DNA from: BOG-933 sp037132135
GTDB lineage: Bacteria; Pseudomonadota; Alphaproteobacteria; Azospirillales; Azospirillaceae
Assembly: GCA_037132135.1 (NCBI GenBank)
Contig: JBAXPR010000055.1
Location: forward strand, 1-23,155
Length of the DNA: 23,155 bases
Direction of reading: 5' to 3'
The notes under the pieces are model-generated. The model was given only the letters and a program-made list of their open reading frames with translations, did not search any database and was not told the DNA's origin. This document shows positions 7,588-15,689 of the stretch, piece by piece (position 1 is the first letter of the stretch; each line of letters begins with the position of its first letter). The translations under genes were made by a program, and so were the position numbers.

Positions 7588-8304
7588 ATGCGCCCCTTGA
7601 TCGCCTTGTTATGCGCCGTTGTCGCCGCCGCCTGCTGGCCGGCCTCGGCCGAGGAACTTATCGATGTCACCGAGCCCTCCTGCGCCGAGACCGCGGCCCA
7701 GCTCAAGCAGGACCCCGAAAGCTGGGACAGCATCCATTTCGTCGTGCAGTGGACCTACGGCTACATCGTCGGAACCAACAACCTGTCGACCGGAACGGAC
7801 TACAAGTCGATCGGCAAGATGATGAAAGACCTGTCGGCGGGAAAGTGCAGCGATCCCAAGGCCAGTCTCTATGCCTTGATCAAAAAGATCGCGGCAAGGA
7901 AGGTGGCCGACAAGGACGCCTACGATATCACCGCTCTGGCCTGCGAAGATTTCTTCAACGGTAATACCGACGAATATGGCCGCCTTAACCGCGAAGGCCT
8001 GATCGCCGACATCGCCTGGCTCAGCGGCTACGCCGCCGGACAGGCCAAGGCCGAAGCCAAGGCCGACTTCACCCTGCTGGGCGCCTCCGGCCAGTTGACC
8101 ATCAATAAATGCAAGACCAGCGCAAAACTCAATGTTGCCACGGTGCTGGAAATGATGATCCCCAGCGCCGTCGCCGCGCTCGAAAAGGCCGCCGCGGCGA
8201 AGAAGGCGCCGGCGCCGACGGTCTCCGCTCCGGTTCCCGTTCCGGCCCCGGCTCCGGCCCCTCAGAGCCCACAGCCCGACGGCAGCGACAGCGGCGGGCG
8301 GTAG
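7588..8304 (+). CDS. Periplasmic protein with two tandem HdeA-like domains
   Basis: 238 residues. A signal peptide (hydrophobic 4-18, cleavage near ASA-EE at 21) sends it to the periplasm. Two similar units follow: C32, then W55-TYGYIVG, then C87; and C119 (CEDFF), then W144-LSGYAAG, then C175. This cysteine-helix-WxxGYxxG-cysteine layout is that of HdeA-type proteins, where the two cysteines form one disulfide. HdeA itself is an acid-stress chaperone with a single such domain, so this gene appears to be an internal duplication. The C terminus (about 205-238) is an Ala/Pro/Val low-complexity tail. GGAGG lies four bases before the ATG. It is separated from the nuclease operon by 89 bases. A chaperone role is inferred from fold resemblance only. 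Confidence 0.7.
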   Translation: MRPLIALLCAVVAAACWPASAEELIDVTEPSCAETAAQLKQDPESWDSIHFVVQWTYGYIVGTNNLSTGTDYKSIGKMMKDLSAGKCSDPKASLYALIKKIAARKVADKDAYDITALACEDFFNGNTDEYGRLNREGLIADIAWLSGYAAGQAKAEAKADFTLLGASGQLTINKCKTSAKLNVATVLEMMIPSAVAALEKAAAAKKAPAPTVSAPVPVPAPAPAPQSPQPDGSDSGGR

Positions 8305-8494
8305 CATCCCGGGCGGCATCAGGAGCGGCGGCGTCATCGATCGGCATCGCCGGTCCCTGGCGCCGCCAGCCCGGCCGCGACACAAATATACGTTGCGAGT
8401 ATTAACAGAATATGCGCGTATCCGCGCCAGGACGAAACGCGAGTCCGCACGGACGGGGACAACTGCCGAGCGGAAAGAGCATCTGGGCTCAGGC

Positions 8495-9286
8495 ATGGCA
8501 GAAATCAGGGTTCGAAGCGTCGAAGACGTCATTGCATCGCTCATCCCGAAGTTCATCGAGGATGTCCGCGATACGTTGTGCAGTCTGAATGAAAAGCTGG
8601 AGTTGCTGCGAAGACCCGAAACTCAGGCAGAAGCCGCTAACGAGCTTCTGCGCCAAGTTCACGGCATCAAGGGCACCGCTGGAACCTTCGGCTTTTCCTT
8701 CATCGCAGTGATATGCCACAAGCTGGAAGACTATGTCATCCGGACACCCTTCTTCACCCGCAAGGAGACCGATGAAATCCTCATCTTTTTCCAGGCGATT
8801 GAAAACACGCTGCAGCATGGCTCCGACCCCGGCGACGAGGAGGGCTTCAAAATCTTCCGCAGCCTGCCCTGCTACGTCGACCTGGAACGGTTCGCCGTCG
8901 CGACAAAAATCGTCCAGGCGCTGTTCATCGGACCGCGGGATGTCCAGTACCTGATCATCGACAAGCAACTGTCCAACTGCGGCATCCGCTCGACCAATGT
9001 TCCGAGATCGCTGCACGGCATCGAGATGGCGGTCCGGACCCGGCCCGATTTCGTCATGGTCTCGAATATCATCGACAACATCAGCGGCGTCGAGGTCGCC
9101 AACGTGCTCAATTCACTGCTCATCACCCGCCACATCCCGATCATGCTGGTGATCAGCGAGATCGACATGCGGGAGGATGGCGAAAAGCTGCGGACGACAT
9201 TGCCGCCCCGCGTCCGCATGATCAGGAAAGGGGCGGGCTTCCCGGATGATTTCGCCGATGCCCTGGTGGCACTGAACATCCTGTAG
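8495..9286 (+). CDS. Hpt domain fused to a degenerate receiver domain
   Basis: 263 residues. The N-terminal part is a histidine phosphotransfer domain with the motif VHGIKGTAGTFGF; H56 is the likely phosphorylation site. The C-terminal part (about 147-263) follows the fold order of a response-regulator receiver (YLIIDK, FVMVSNIIDNISGVEVANVL, HIPIMLVIS, IRKG). However, the acidic pair is reduced to Asp-Lys, and the phospho-acceptor aspartate position is S190; the lysine (K245) is kept. It should therefore relay phosphate through the Hpt and use the second domain for binding only. The upstream extension to TTG 8393 has no ribosome site and an unconserved look, so ATG 8495 is preferred; its own ribosome site is also weak. 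It converges on the minus-strand signalling operon with a 12-base gap. Confidence 0.72.
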   Translation: MAEIRVRSVEDVIASLIPKFIEDVRDTLCSLNEKLELLRRPETQAEAANELLRQVHGIKGTAGTFGFSFIAVICHKLEDYVIRTPFFTRKETDEILIFFQAIENTLQHGSDPGDEEGFKIFRSLPCYVDLERFAVATKIVQALFIGPRDVQYLIIDKQLSNCGIRSTNVPRSLHGIEMAVRTRPDFVMVSNIIDNISGVEVANVLNSLLITRHIPIMLVISEIDMREDGEKLRTTLPPRVRMIRKGAGFPDDFADALVALNIL

Positions 9287-9298
9287 CCGGCGCCGCGA

Positions 9299-9907
9299 TC
9301 ACGACCCCGGCAGCGCCACCAGCAGCGTGAAAGCGTTGATGGTCAGCAGCACGCCGATGCCGGCGAAGATGTAGGCCAGATACAGCACCCAGCGACGGCC
9401 GCCAACCAGACTGGCCGAGGCCAGCACGATTGCGATCTGGATCAGCGCTTCGGCGTAATCGAAGAACGGATCCTGCGCCGCGGCATGATCGCGAATTGCC
9501 TCATACTGCCGGGCCCTGGCCAACAGCTCGACCTTGCCTTCACCGCTCTTGGGGTCGGACTCGTATTTTTCGGCGGTGGCGGCATAGGCCTTCACCCGCT
9601 CGTCGATCCAGCGGCTGGTTTCACTGGGCAGCCAGTTCGTGGACCCCTTGAGCGCCTTCAACTGGTCGGCGGCGAGGCGGACCTCGTTCTGACGGATGTT
9701 CTTGGCCTGATAGAACGCATAGGTGTCGTTGACGACAATGTTGGCGTTCATCATGTCCTTGGTGGCGTTGCCACCGCCCATGCTGGTGATGGCCAGGATC
9801 ACGGCCAGCGACGAGATGAAGATCGCCACCCACTGCCGGGTCCGGCCGTCGGTCGCGGACTCTTCGAGTTCGTCGAGGGTATCGGTAACGTCGGTGGGCT
9901 CGACCAT
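9299..9907 (-). CDS. DUF4337 family membrane protein
   Basis: 202 residues. There is one membrane helix near 26-44 and a pair near 155-200, with a helical middle section between them. The stretch TYAFYQAKNIRQNEVRLAADQL (from about 62) is the family hallmark (WxFYQAKxxR pattern). DUF4337 proteins have no established function. The gene is the last of the minus-strand signalling operon, starting 15 bases after the STAS gene, with GAGG eight bases before the ATG. That position suggests a membrane partner or output of the phosphorylation switch, but nothing in the protein itself proves this. Confidence 0.82.
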   Translation of the reverse strand: MVEPTDVTDTLDELEESATDGRTRQWVAIFISSLAVILAITSMGGGNATKDMMNANIVVNDTYAFYQAKNIRQNEVRLAADQLKALKGSTNWLPSETSRWIDERVKAYAATAEKYESDPKSGEGKVELLARARQYEAIRDHAAAQDPFFDYAEALIQIAIVLASASLVGGRRWVLYLAYIFAGIGVLLTINAFTLLVALPGS

Positions 9908-9922
9908 CGGTAAACCTCAGGC

Positions 9923-10258
9923 TCAGGAAACAGCGGCGACGGCGGCCTCGCGCCCCGCCTGGATCGAGAAGATACTGGAGAACCCGCTGACGTCAAATAC
10001 TTCCTGAACGTGGGGCTTTAAGCCCGACAGGGCGAGCCTGCCCTTCGACGCCTTGACCTTCTTGGCCGCCAGCAGCAGCACGCGAAGCCCGGCGCTGCTG
10101 ACATAGTCGAGTTGAGCGCAGTCGACCACCATCCGGGGATCGGCGGCGGCGATGGCTCCCAGCAGCTTGTCCTCGAAGGCCTTGGCGGTGTTGCTGTCGA
10201 TGCGGCCCACCGCTTCGATGATCACGACCGCGCCGACGCGGCTTTCCTTGGTTTCCAT
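9923..10258 (-). CDS. STAS-domain anti-sigma factor antagonist (SpoIIAA/RsbV-like)
   Basis: 111 residues covering exactly one STAS domain. The motif LDYVSSAGLRVLL (50-62) contains the serine (S55, just before Ala-Gly) that is phosphorylated by RsbW/SpoIIAB-type kinases in this family. Unphosphorylated, such proteins bind the kinase and free its target; phosphorylated, they release it. The neighbours supply both enzymes: an RsbW-like ATP-binding protein directly upstream (34-base gap) and a PP2C phosphatase before that. The ATG has a CAGGACAGCGAGAG region before it as a moderate ribosome site. The downstream target is not visible, because no sigma factor gene is in the window. Confidence 0.9.
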   Translation of the reverse strand: METKESRVGAVVIIEAVGRIDSNTAKAFEDKLLGAIAAADPRMVVDCAQLDYVSSAGLRVLLLAAKKVKASKGRLALSGLKPHVQEVFDVSGFSSIFSIQAGREAAVAAVS

Positions 10259-10292
10259 GGTCTCTCGCTGTCCTGGTCTTGGGGTGTCCGGC

Positions 10293-10751
10293 TCAATGAT
10301 GGTCCGGCCCGGGGTCCGGTCCGCTGTCCCGGTCCTGGTCGATCAACCGGACCAGGGAGAGGCGGTTGGTGCCGGCGTCGCGCCGATACTCGATCCGATC
10401 CATCATGCGCTTGGCGAAATAGACCCCGAGACCGCCGATCGGCCGGTCTTCGAGGGCCAGAGTGATATCGGGATCCGGCCGCGCGGTCGGATCGTAGGGC
10501 AAGCCGTCATCGATCACTTCGGCCCGAATCGACCGCTCGTCGACAGCGAGGCGGACCAGAATCTCGTGGCCGTCGTCGTCGGCAAAGGCGTGCTCGATGA
10601 CGTTGGTCAGAATCTCGTCGAGGGCGAGGTTGAGGTTGAAGATCGCCCGGTCGGGCACCCCATGCTCGACCCCGAAGGACTCGACCAGATCGGCCAGCCG
10701 GGGGATTTCCGGCAGCCGGTTGTCCAGGCGGATTTCGAGGGCGTGTCTCAC
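10293..10751 (-). CDS. RsbW-like serine kinase / anti-sigma ATP-binding protein
   Basis: 152 residues forming a GHKL/HATPase_c2 domain. The N box is ALDEILTNVIEHAF (E46, N50), the G1 box IDDGLPYDP (80-88) and the G2 box GGLGVYF (106-112). There is no dimerisation/phospho-His domain, so it is the RsbW/SpoIIAB kind, not a sensor kinase. GTG at 10751 is chosen because it lies one base after the stop of the phosphatase gene, with GGGGAGG seven bases before it inside that gene's end; the longer frame to 10796 would overlap. Expected role: phosphorylate the STAS protein encoded next, and bind either it or another partner. The C-terminal tail is Asp/Pro/Gly-rich. Confidence 0.88.
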   Translation of the reverse strand: MRHALEIRLDNRLPEIPRLADLVESFGVEHGVPDRAIFNLNLALDEILTNVIEHAFADDDGHEILVRLAVDERSIRAEVIDDGLPYDPTARPDPDITLALEDRPIGGLGVYFAKRMMDRIEYRRDAGTNRLSLVRLIDQDRDSGPDPGPDHH

Positions 10752-10752
10752 C

Positions 10753-12762
10753 TCAGGCCTCCCCGGTGCGGGGCGGCGGCCCGAAATGAAGGGCAAGACA
10801 GGTCAGATCGTCGGCCTGGGGAGCGCCGGCGGCAAACTCTTCCACCGCCGCAACCACGGCATCGACGAACCCGGCCACCGGCACCCTGCTGGTCCCGGTC
10901 AGCACCCGGTGTAACCGCGCCTCGGTGAATTCGGTTTCGGCGGGGTCGAAGGCCTCGGTGACGCCGTCGGTGTAGAACAGCAGCTTGGTGCCGGGATTGA
11001 TCACCACCGACTTCTCCTTGAACTCCAGGTCCTCCATCACCCCGAGCGCCATGCCGCCGGTCCCGGGGAGGGCCGAAACCACCCCCGCGGCATCGACGAG
11101 GCTGGGCGGGCAATGACCGGCGTTGGCGTACATCAGCTCACCGCTGGCGGTGTCGAAGACGCCGTAGAACACGGTGACGAACATCGCGGTATCGTTGTCT
11201 TCGGCCAGCAGATTGTTGACCAGCCGAAAGCAGGCCCCCGGGCCGTCGGAGGTCATGGCGGTGGCGCGAATGAGCGTGCGCGCCACCGCCATGAACAGTG
11301 CCGCCGCCACGCCCTTGCCCGAGACGTCGGCCACCACCACCCCGAGCAGCCCGGGTGCCAGCCAGAAGAAGTCATAGAAATCGCCGCCGACATCCTTGGC
11401 CGGCAGCATGCGGGCATAGAGCTGAACCTCGGGCTCGCTGGGAAAGCGGCGGGGCAGAATCGTCTGCTGCATGGTGCGGGCGATGTCGAGTTCGTTCTGG
11501 ATCGCCGCCAGCTTGCCGTGATCGGCAAAAACCGTCTCGATGGTCTTGAACCAGGGCTCCCAGGCCCCGGGGACTTCGGGCCTTTCCGTCTTCTGGTCCT
11601 GGATCTTGCGCGCGATGTAGTCGACCAGCTTCTGGGACGGCGTGATGAAGCCGCCAAGAGTCAGGCGCGACGACAGGATCAGGGTCAGCCCGAGCCCGAC
11701 CAGCAGAGCGAGCACGGTCAGCCCGGCCCCGGCCAGAATGCTGAGGGTCAGCGAGCCGTGATGAACCACCATCACCAGCCGGAACGGCGCCTGATCCAGC
11801 CGCAGCGCCTCGACCAGCCAGCCCTTGCGATCGACCAGGGTCTCGCGGGCCGCAGCCATCACCGCGGTGGCGTCCTTGCGCAGCTCGGTGGGCAGCGCTT
11901 CGGCCAGCGTCTTGACCGCGGTGTCCTTGGAGGTGACCAGACGGGGATGGGCCAGCAACTGGTCGCGGTCGTTGACCACGAACAGCTCGCCCGAGCCGCC
12001 GTCCCAGGTCTTGACGAAGCGGTTGAGTTCGTCGAGCGTGAGGTCGATCGCCACCGTGCCCTTGAAGGTCTTGCCCTGGTAGACCGGCGCCGCCACCGTC
12101 ACCATCAGGCCCTTGCCGGCCTCGTCGACATAGGCCGCGGTCCAGAAGCGCGTGCGCTTGGGATTGTTCTCGGGCAGGCCGCCGGTAAAGAACTCCTTCT
12201 CCAGCAGCGAGTCGGCGTAGCGGAAGTCCTTGGACGGCGTCCAGGGGTAGATGTTGATGAAGCGGTTGGCCGAGGTGTAATAGACCCAGGCCGCGTTGGG
12301 CAGCAGCTTCGCGATGGCGTGGAAGCGCGGGTTGAGACTGAGCGCCATCTCGAGTTCGCCGCGAACGGCGGCGTCCGGTTGCCGCGCCGCCGTGGTCAGG
12401 TTGCCGATCAGTTCGGCGCTGAACGGTGCCGGCACGCGGTCGAGGCTGAAAAAGCCATCGCTGGCCCGGGTGGTCAGGCGGGTGTAGAGCAGGCCCGGCG
12501 GCTCCGGCGGCTGCGGATTGGTCTGAAACCAGTCCTCGGCCTCGACCTCCAGATCATCGACATTGTCGGCGCTGGCCTTGAGGATGAAATTGAGCGCGAG
12601 CGCGCTTTCCCGCAGCCGGGTTTCCAGCTGAGCGCGCGCCGCCTTGTCCGACTGGTCAACCTGGACCCAGAACAGCCCACCCGCGATCAGCAGCACGCCG
12701 AGAAAGGTCGCGCGCATGATGCTGTTGTAACGGCTGAACAAATTAGCGGCGAGACCGTCCAT
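10753..12762 (-). CDS. Membrane PP2C-type phosphatase with Cache sensor (RsbU/SpoIIE-like)
   Basis: 669 residues. A membrane helix at about 17-34 is followed by a periplasmic Cache-type sensor region (35-336; note WTAAYVDEAGKGLMVTVA and GTVAIDLTLDEL near 207-246). A second helix lies at about 337-363, then a HAMP-like linker and a SpoIIE/PP2C phosphatase domain (about 420-660). Metal-binding motifs are intact: DVGGDFYD (457-464), VADVSGKG (477-484), FYTDG (596-600) and ADDLT (650-654). It should dephosphorylate the STAS protein in response to an extracytoplasmic ligand. GGGAAGGGG precedes the ATG. It starts 83 bases after the HD-GYP gene and its stop is one base from the kinase start. The ligand cannot be told from sequence. 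Confidence 0.92.
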   Translation of the reverse strand: MDGLAANLFSRYNSIMRATFLGVLLIAGGLFWVQVDQSDKAARAQLETRLRESALALNFILKASADNVDDLEVEAEDWFQTNPQPPEPPGLLYTRLTTRASDGFFSLDRVPAPFSAELIGNLTTAARQPDAAVRGELEMALSLNPRFHAIAKLLPNAAWVYYTSANRFINIYPWTPSKDFRYADSLLEKEFFTGGLPENNPKRTRFWTAAYVDEAGKGLMVTVAAPVYQGKTFKGTVAIDLTLDELNRFVKTWDGGSGELFVVNDRDQLLAHPRLVTSKDTAVKTLAEALPTELRKDATAVMAAARETLVDRKGWLVEALRLDQAPFRLVMVVHHGSLTLSILAGAGLTVLALLVGLGLTLILSSRLTLGGFITPSQKLVDYIARKIQDQKTERPEVPGAWEPWFKTIETVFADHGKLAAIQNELDIARTMQQTILPRRFPSEPEVQLYARMLPAKDVGGDFYDFFWLAPGLLGVVVADVSGKGVAAALFMAVARTLIRATAMTSDGPGACFRLVNNLLAEDNDTAMFVTVFYGVFDTASGELMYANAGHCPPSLVDAAGVVSALPGTGGMALGVMEDLEFKEKSVVINPGTKLLFYTDGVTEAFDPAETEFTEARLHRVLTGTSRVPVAGFVDAVVAAVEEFAAGAPQADDLTCLALHFGPPPRTGEA

Positions 12763-12845
12763 GCGCCCCTTCCCGGCAGCGGAACCCGAGCCGGAGGATA
12801 CCGGGTCCGGCGCCGCCGACCAAGGTGTATTCTCGCCGGCCGCGC

Positions 12846-14141
12846 CTAGCCGCGGCCAACGGCAAAATAGCGCCGGGTCAGGGTCTCGAGAGCGCTGCGG
12901 GCCATGTGGCTGTCGTCCTGACCGGCGAAGGCGTCATAGAGCGGGCGGGCGATGGTGACGAAGGCCGAAACCAGCCCCGGATCGAAATGCCGGCCCGCCC
13001 CCCCGGTGATGATCGCCAACGCCGCCTCGAAGGCCATCGGCTCCTTGTAGGGCCGGCGCGACACCAGGGCATCGAAGACGTCGGCAATGGCGAATATCCG
13101 GGCGGTCACGGGAATCGCCTGCCCCGTGAGGCCCTTGAGATAGCCCGAGCCGTCGTATTTCTCGTGATGGAACAGCACGACGTCGGCGGCGCCATGGAGC
13201 GAGGCCGCCGAGCGCACGATGTCGAAGCCATGGGCAACATGCTGCTTCATGACCGTGAATTCCTCGGCGGTCAGCGGCCCCGGCTTGAGCAGAATGCTGT
13301 CGCTGATCGCGATCTTGCCGACATCGTGGAGAAAGGCGCCCTTGATCAGCGCCCGGATCGCCTCCGGGGCCAGTCCGACCGCCTCGGCGAGGCGGATGGC
13401 AAAAATCGTCACCCGGTAATTATGGGCTCCGGTATCGCTGTCGCGCTTGGCGATCGCGGTCCCCAGCACTTCCAGGGTCTCGATCGTGGCCATCACCAAC
13501 TGGCGAGACAGCGACATCAGCCGCCGCCCGACCGCGATCATCACAGGCACCAGGAACAGCGTCGTGCCCAACACCACCCCGACCACCAGAAGCACAGTGG
13601 AGATCAGGCGCTTGCGGATCTCGGCGATGCGGGCGTCCGAGACATGATAGACGCCCTCGAAAAAGCCCAGAGCCTGGTGTTGCGGCCCGACATGAAGCGG
13701 CACCACGACCCGGATGTAGAGCCGGCCCTCGAGCACCACCTTGTCGTAATGCGGCTCGTCGCCGTCGGGAAACAGGTGCTTGCGGATCGACAGCGCCGCC
13801 TCGATCCCGCCCCAAGAGGCATGGGTCGCCTCACCCAGACTACGGCGGTCGGCCCCATAGATCTCGGCAATGATGAAGTGGCCCTCGGCGTTGGCCTCGC
13901 GGGTTTCGAGAAACTGTTTGAGCTTGCCGTCGATGTCCCCGCCGGACCCGCCGGGCGCCGCATAAAACAGGCTGCTATGGAGCGCGGCAAAGGTCCGGGC
14001 CTCCCCGGCCGCCAGTTCGACGATCGCGCCGTCGATCTCCTCGATCTCATAATAATAGGTCGCCACCGCCATCGCCGCCGAGATCAATACGGCAGCACAA
14101 AACAACCACAAAGCGATGGTTCGATAAAGACGTAAGGCCAT
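12846..14141 (-). CDS. Membrane HD-GYP domain protein, probable c-di-GMP phosphodiesterase
   Basis: 431 residues. One membrane helix (about 8-29), a periplasmic domain of about 145 residues, a second helix (about 178-203), then a C-terminal HD-GYP domain. The key motifs are AHNYRV (239-244), FLHDVGKI (270-277, with H272 and D273) and HHEKYDGSGYLKGLTG (325-340). HD-GYP enzymes hydrolyse cyclic di-GMP; here the GYP proline is leucine (L335, codon CTC), while all visible metal-binding residues remain. ATG at 14141 is preferred over the TTG at 14186, which has no ribosome site; the ATG's own site (CAGAG) is weak. It is first in the five-gene minus-strand operon, which suggests that a second-messenger enzyme is co-controlled with a partner switch. 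Confidence 0.88.
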   Translation of the reverse strand: MALRLYRTIALWLFCAAVLISAAMAVATYYYEIEEIDGAIVELAAGEARTFAALHSSLFYAAPGGSGGDIDGKLKQFLETREANAEGHFIIAEIYGADRRSLGEATHASWGGIEAALSIRKHLFPDGDEPHYDKVVLEGRLYIRVVVPLHVGPQHQALGFFEGVYHVSDARIAEIRKRLISTVLLVVGVVLGTTLFLVPVMIAVGRRLMSLSRQLVMATIETLEVLGTAIAKRDSDTGAHNYRVTIFAIRLAEAVGLAPEAIRALIKGAFLHDVGKIAISDSILLKPGPLTAEEFTVMKQHVAHGFDIVRSAASLHGAADVVLFHHEKYDGSGYLKGLTGQAIPVTARIFAIADVFDALVSRRPYKEPMAFEAALAIITGGAGRHFDPGLVSAFVTIARPLYDAFAGQDDSHMARSALETLTRRYFAVGRG

Positions 14142-14209
14142 GCGCGCTCTGATCCCGAAAACGGCCGGTACCGTAGCAGGGACCAAAGGAACCGTAAATC
14201 AATATTCTC

Positions 14210-14232
14210 CCGGGGGAGCTGCGCCCCCCCGG
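14210..14232 (-). terminator. Hairpin downstream of pntB
   Basis: CCGGGGG (14210-14216) pairs with CCCCCGG (14226-14232) around a 9-base loop, 46 bases past the pntB stop. On the minus strand it is followed by an AT-rich stretch but not a clean T-run. It probably separates the pnt operon from the HD-GYP operon. Confidence 0.45.
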
Positions 14233-14278
14233 AAACCCTGCCGTGAACAGCGGGAAACTCTCGAAGCCCGCAAAGTTT

Positions 14279-15670
14279 TCAGCCCAGCGCCTTGACGATC
14301 TCCTCCGTCATTTTCTTGGCATCTCCAAACAGCATCATGGTATTGGGCCGGAAGAACAGCTCGTTTTCGACTCCGGCGTAGCCCGAGGCCAGAGAGCGCT
14401 TGATGAACAGCACTGTCTTGGCCTTCTCGACCTCCAGGATCGGCATGCCGTAGATCGGCGAGGCCGGATCGGTCTTGGCCGCCGGATTGGTGACGTCATT
14501 GGCGCCGATGACATAGACGACGTCGGTCTGGGCGAAATCGCGATTGATCTCCTCCAGTTCGAACACTTCGTCATAGGGAACATTGGCCTCGGCCAGCAGC
14601 ACGTTCATGTGCCCGGGCATGCGGCCGGCCACCGGATGGATGGCGTACTTGATGTCCACGCCCTCCTTTTTCAAAAGGTCGGCCATCTCGCGCAGCGCGT
14701 GCTGGGCCTGGGCCACCGCCATGCCGTAGCCGGGCACCACCACCACCGAGGAGGCGTTCTTCATGATGAAGGCGGCATCGTCGGCCGAACCGGCCTTCAC
14801 GGCGCGGTCAGCCTGACGGCTACCCGCCGGCAGGGCCGCGATCTCGCCGCCGAAGCCGCCGAGGATGACGTTGAAGATCGAGCGGTTCATGCCCTTGCAC
14901 ATGATATAGGAAAGAATCGCGCCCGACGACCCGACCAGCGCCCCGGTGATGATCAGCAGATTGTTTTGAAGCGTGAAGCCGATGCCGCAGGCCGCCCAAC
15001 CCGAATAGGAGTTGAGCATCGAGATCACCACCGGCATGTCGGCACCGCCGATCGGCAGGATCAACAGGAAACCGAGCGCAAACGCCACCACCACGATCGC
15101 CCAGTAGACCCAGGCGGCGTTGGAGACGCAGAGCACCGCGATCAGGGCCACGGTCAGGACCCCGAGGCCGGCATTGAGCGGATGCTGGAACGGAAACACC
15201 AGCGGCTTGCCGGTCAGCAACCCCTGGAGCTTGGCGAACGCGACGAGAGAGCCGGTGAAGGTGATGGCGCCGATCGCGGTGCCGAGACTCATTTCAATCA
15301 GACTGCCGGCCTTGATGTGGCCGGGAAGGCCGATGCCATAGGATTCCGGCGAATAGAACGCCGCCGCCGCCACGCAGACCGCGGCGAGACCGACCAGACT
15401 GTGAAAGGCCGCCACCAGCTGGGGCAGCGCCGTCATCTGAATCCGTCTGGCGATCACGGCGCCGATGGCGCCGCCGATGGCGATGCCGGAGAGAATCACC
15501 AGATAGGAGCTGACGATCGGCTGGGCCAGTGTGGTGACGATGGCCAGGGCCATACCGGCGATGCCGAAGAGGTTGCCCTCGCGCGACGATTCCGGCGAAG
15601 AGAGGCCGCGCAGCGCCAGGATGAAGCACACCGCGGCGGCCAGATAGGCCAGAGTAGATATGGTTTCCAT
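14279..15670 (-). CDS. pntB: NAD(P) transhydrogenase subunit beta
   Basis: 463 residues. The N-terminal half is a bundle of membrane helices (part of the proton channel). The C-terminal part is the NADP(H)-binding domain III, with the fingerprint GYGMAVAQAQHAL (from 314) and the conserved GRMPGHMNVLLAEA, VYVIGANDVTNPAA and IKRSLASGYAGVEN stretches. The enzyme transfers hydride from NADH to NADP+ using the proton gradient. ATG at 15670 is chosen because GAGGAG lies upstream and the METISTLAYLAAAVCF start fits the family; the longer frame overlaps pntAB in another frame. It is the last gene of the operon, 19 bases after the stop of pntAB. Confidence 0.96.
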   Translation of the reverse strand: METISTLAYLAAAVCFILALRGLSSPESSREGNLFGIAGMALAIVTTLAQPIVSSYLVILSGIAIGGAIGAVIARRIQMTALPQLVAAFHSLVGLAAVCVAAAAFYSPESYGIGLPGHIKAGSLIEMSLGTAIGAITFTGSLVAFAKLQGLLTGKPLVFPFQHPLNAGLGVLTVALIAVLCVSNAAWVYWAIVVVAFALGFLLILPIGGADMPVVISMLNSYSGWAACGIGFTLQNNLLIITGALVGSSGAILSYIMCKGMNRSIFNVILGGFGGEIAALPAGSRQADRAVKAGSADDAAFIMKNASSVVVVPGYGMAVAQAQHALREMADLLKKEGVDIKYAIHPVAGRMPGHMNVLLAEANVPYDEVFELEEINRDFAQTDVVYVIGANDVTNPAAKTDPASPIYGMPILEVEKAKTVLFIKRSLASGYAGVENELFFRPNTMMLFGDAKKMTEEIVKALG

Positions 15671-15689
15671 ACGGGTTGGCTCCTCGCGG

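Noticed and set aside
11113..12849. A 578-codon plus-strand frame opposite the PP2C phosphatase gene, and similar long frames opposite the HD-GYP, pnt and TauE genes
   Set aside because: All are low-complexity His/Gln/Arg/Asp-rich mirrors of real genes in high-GC DNA, without ribosome sites or recognisable domains.
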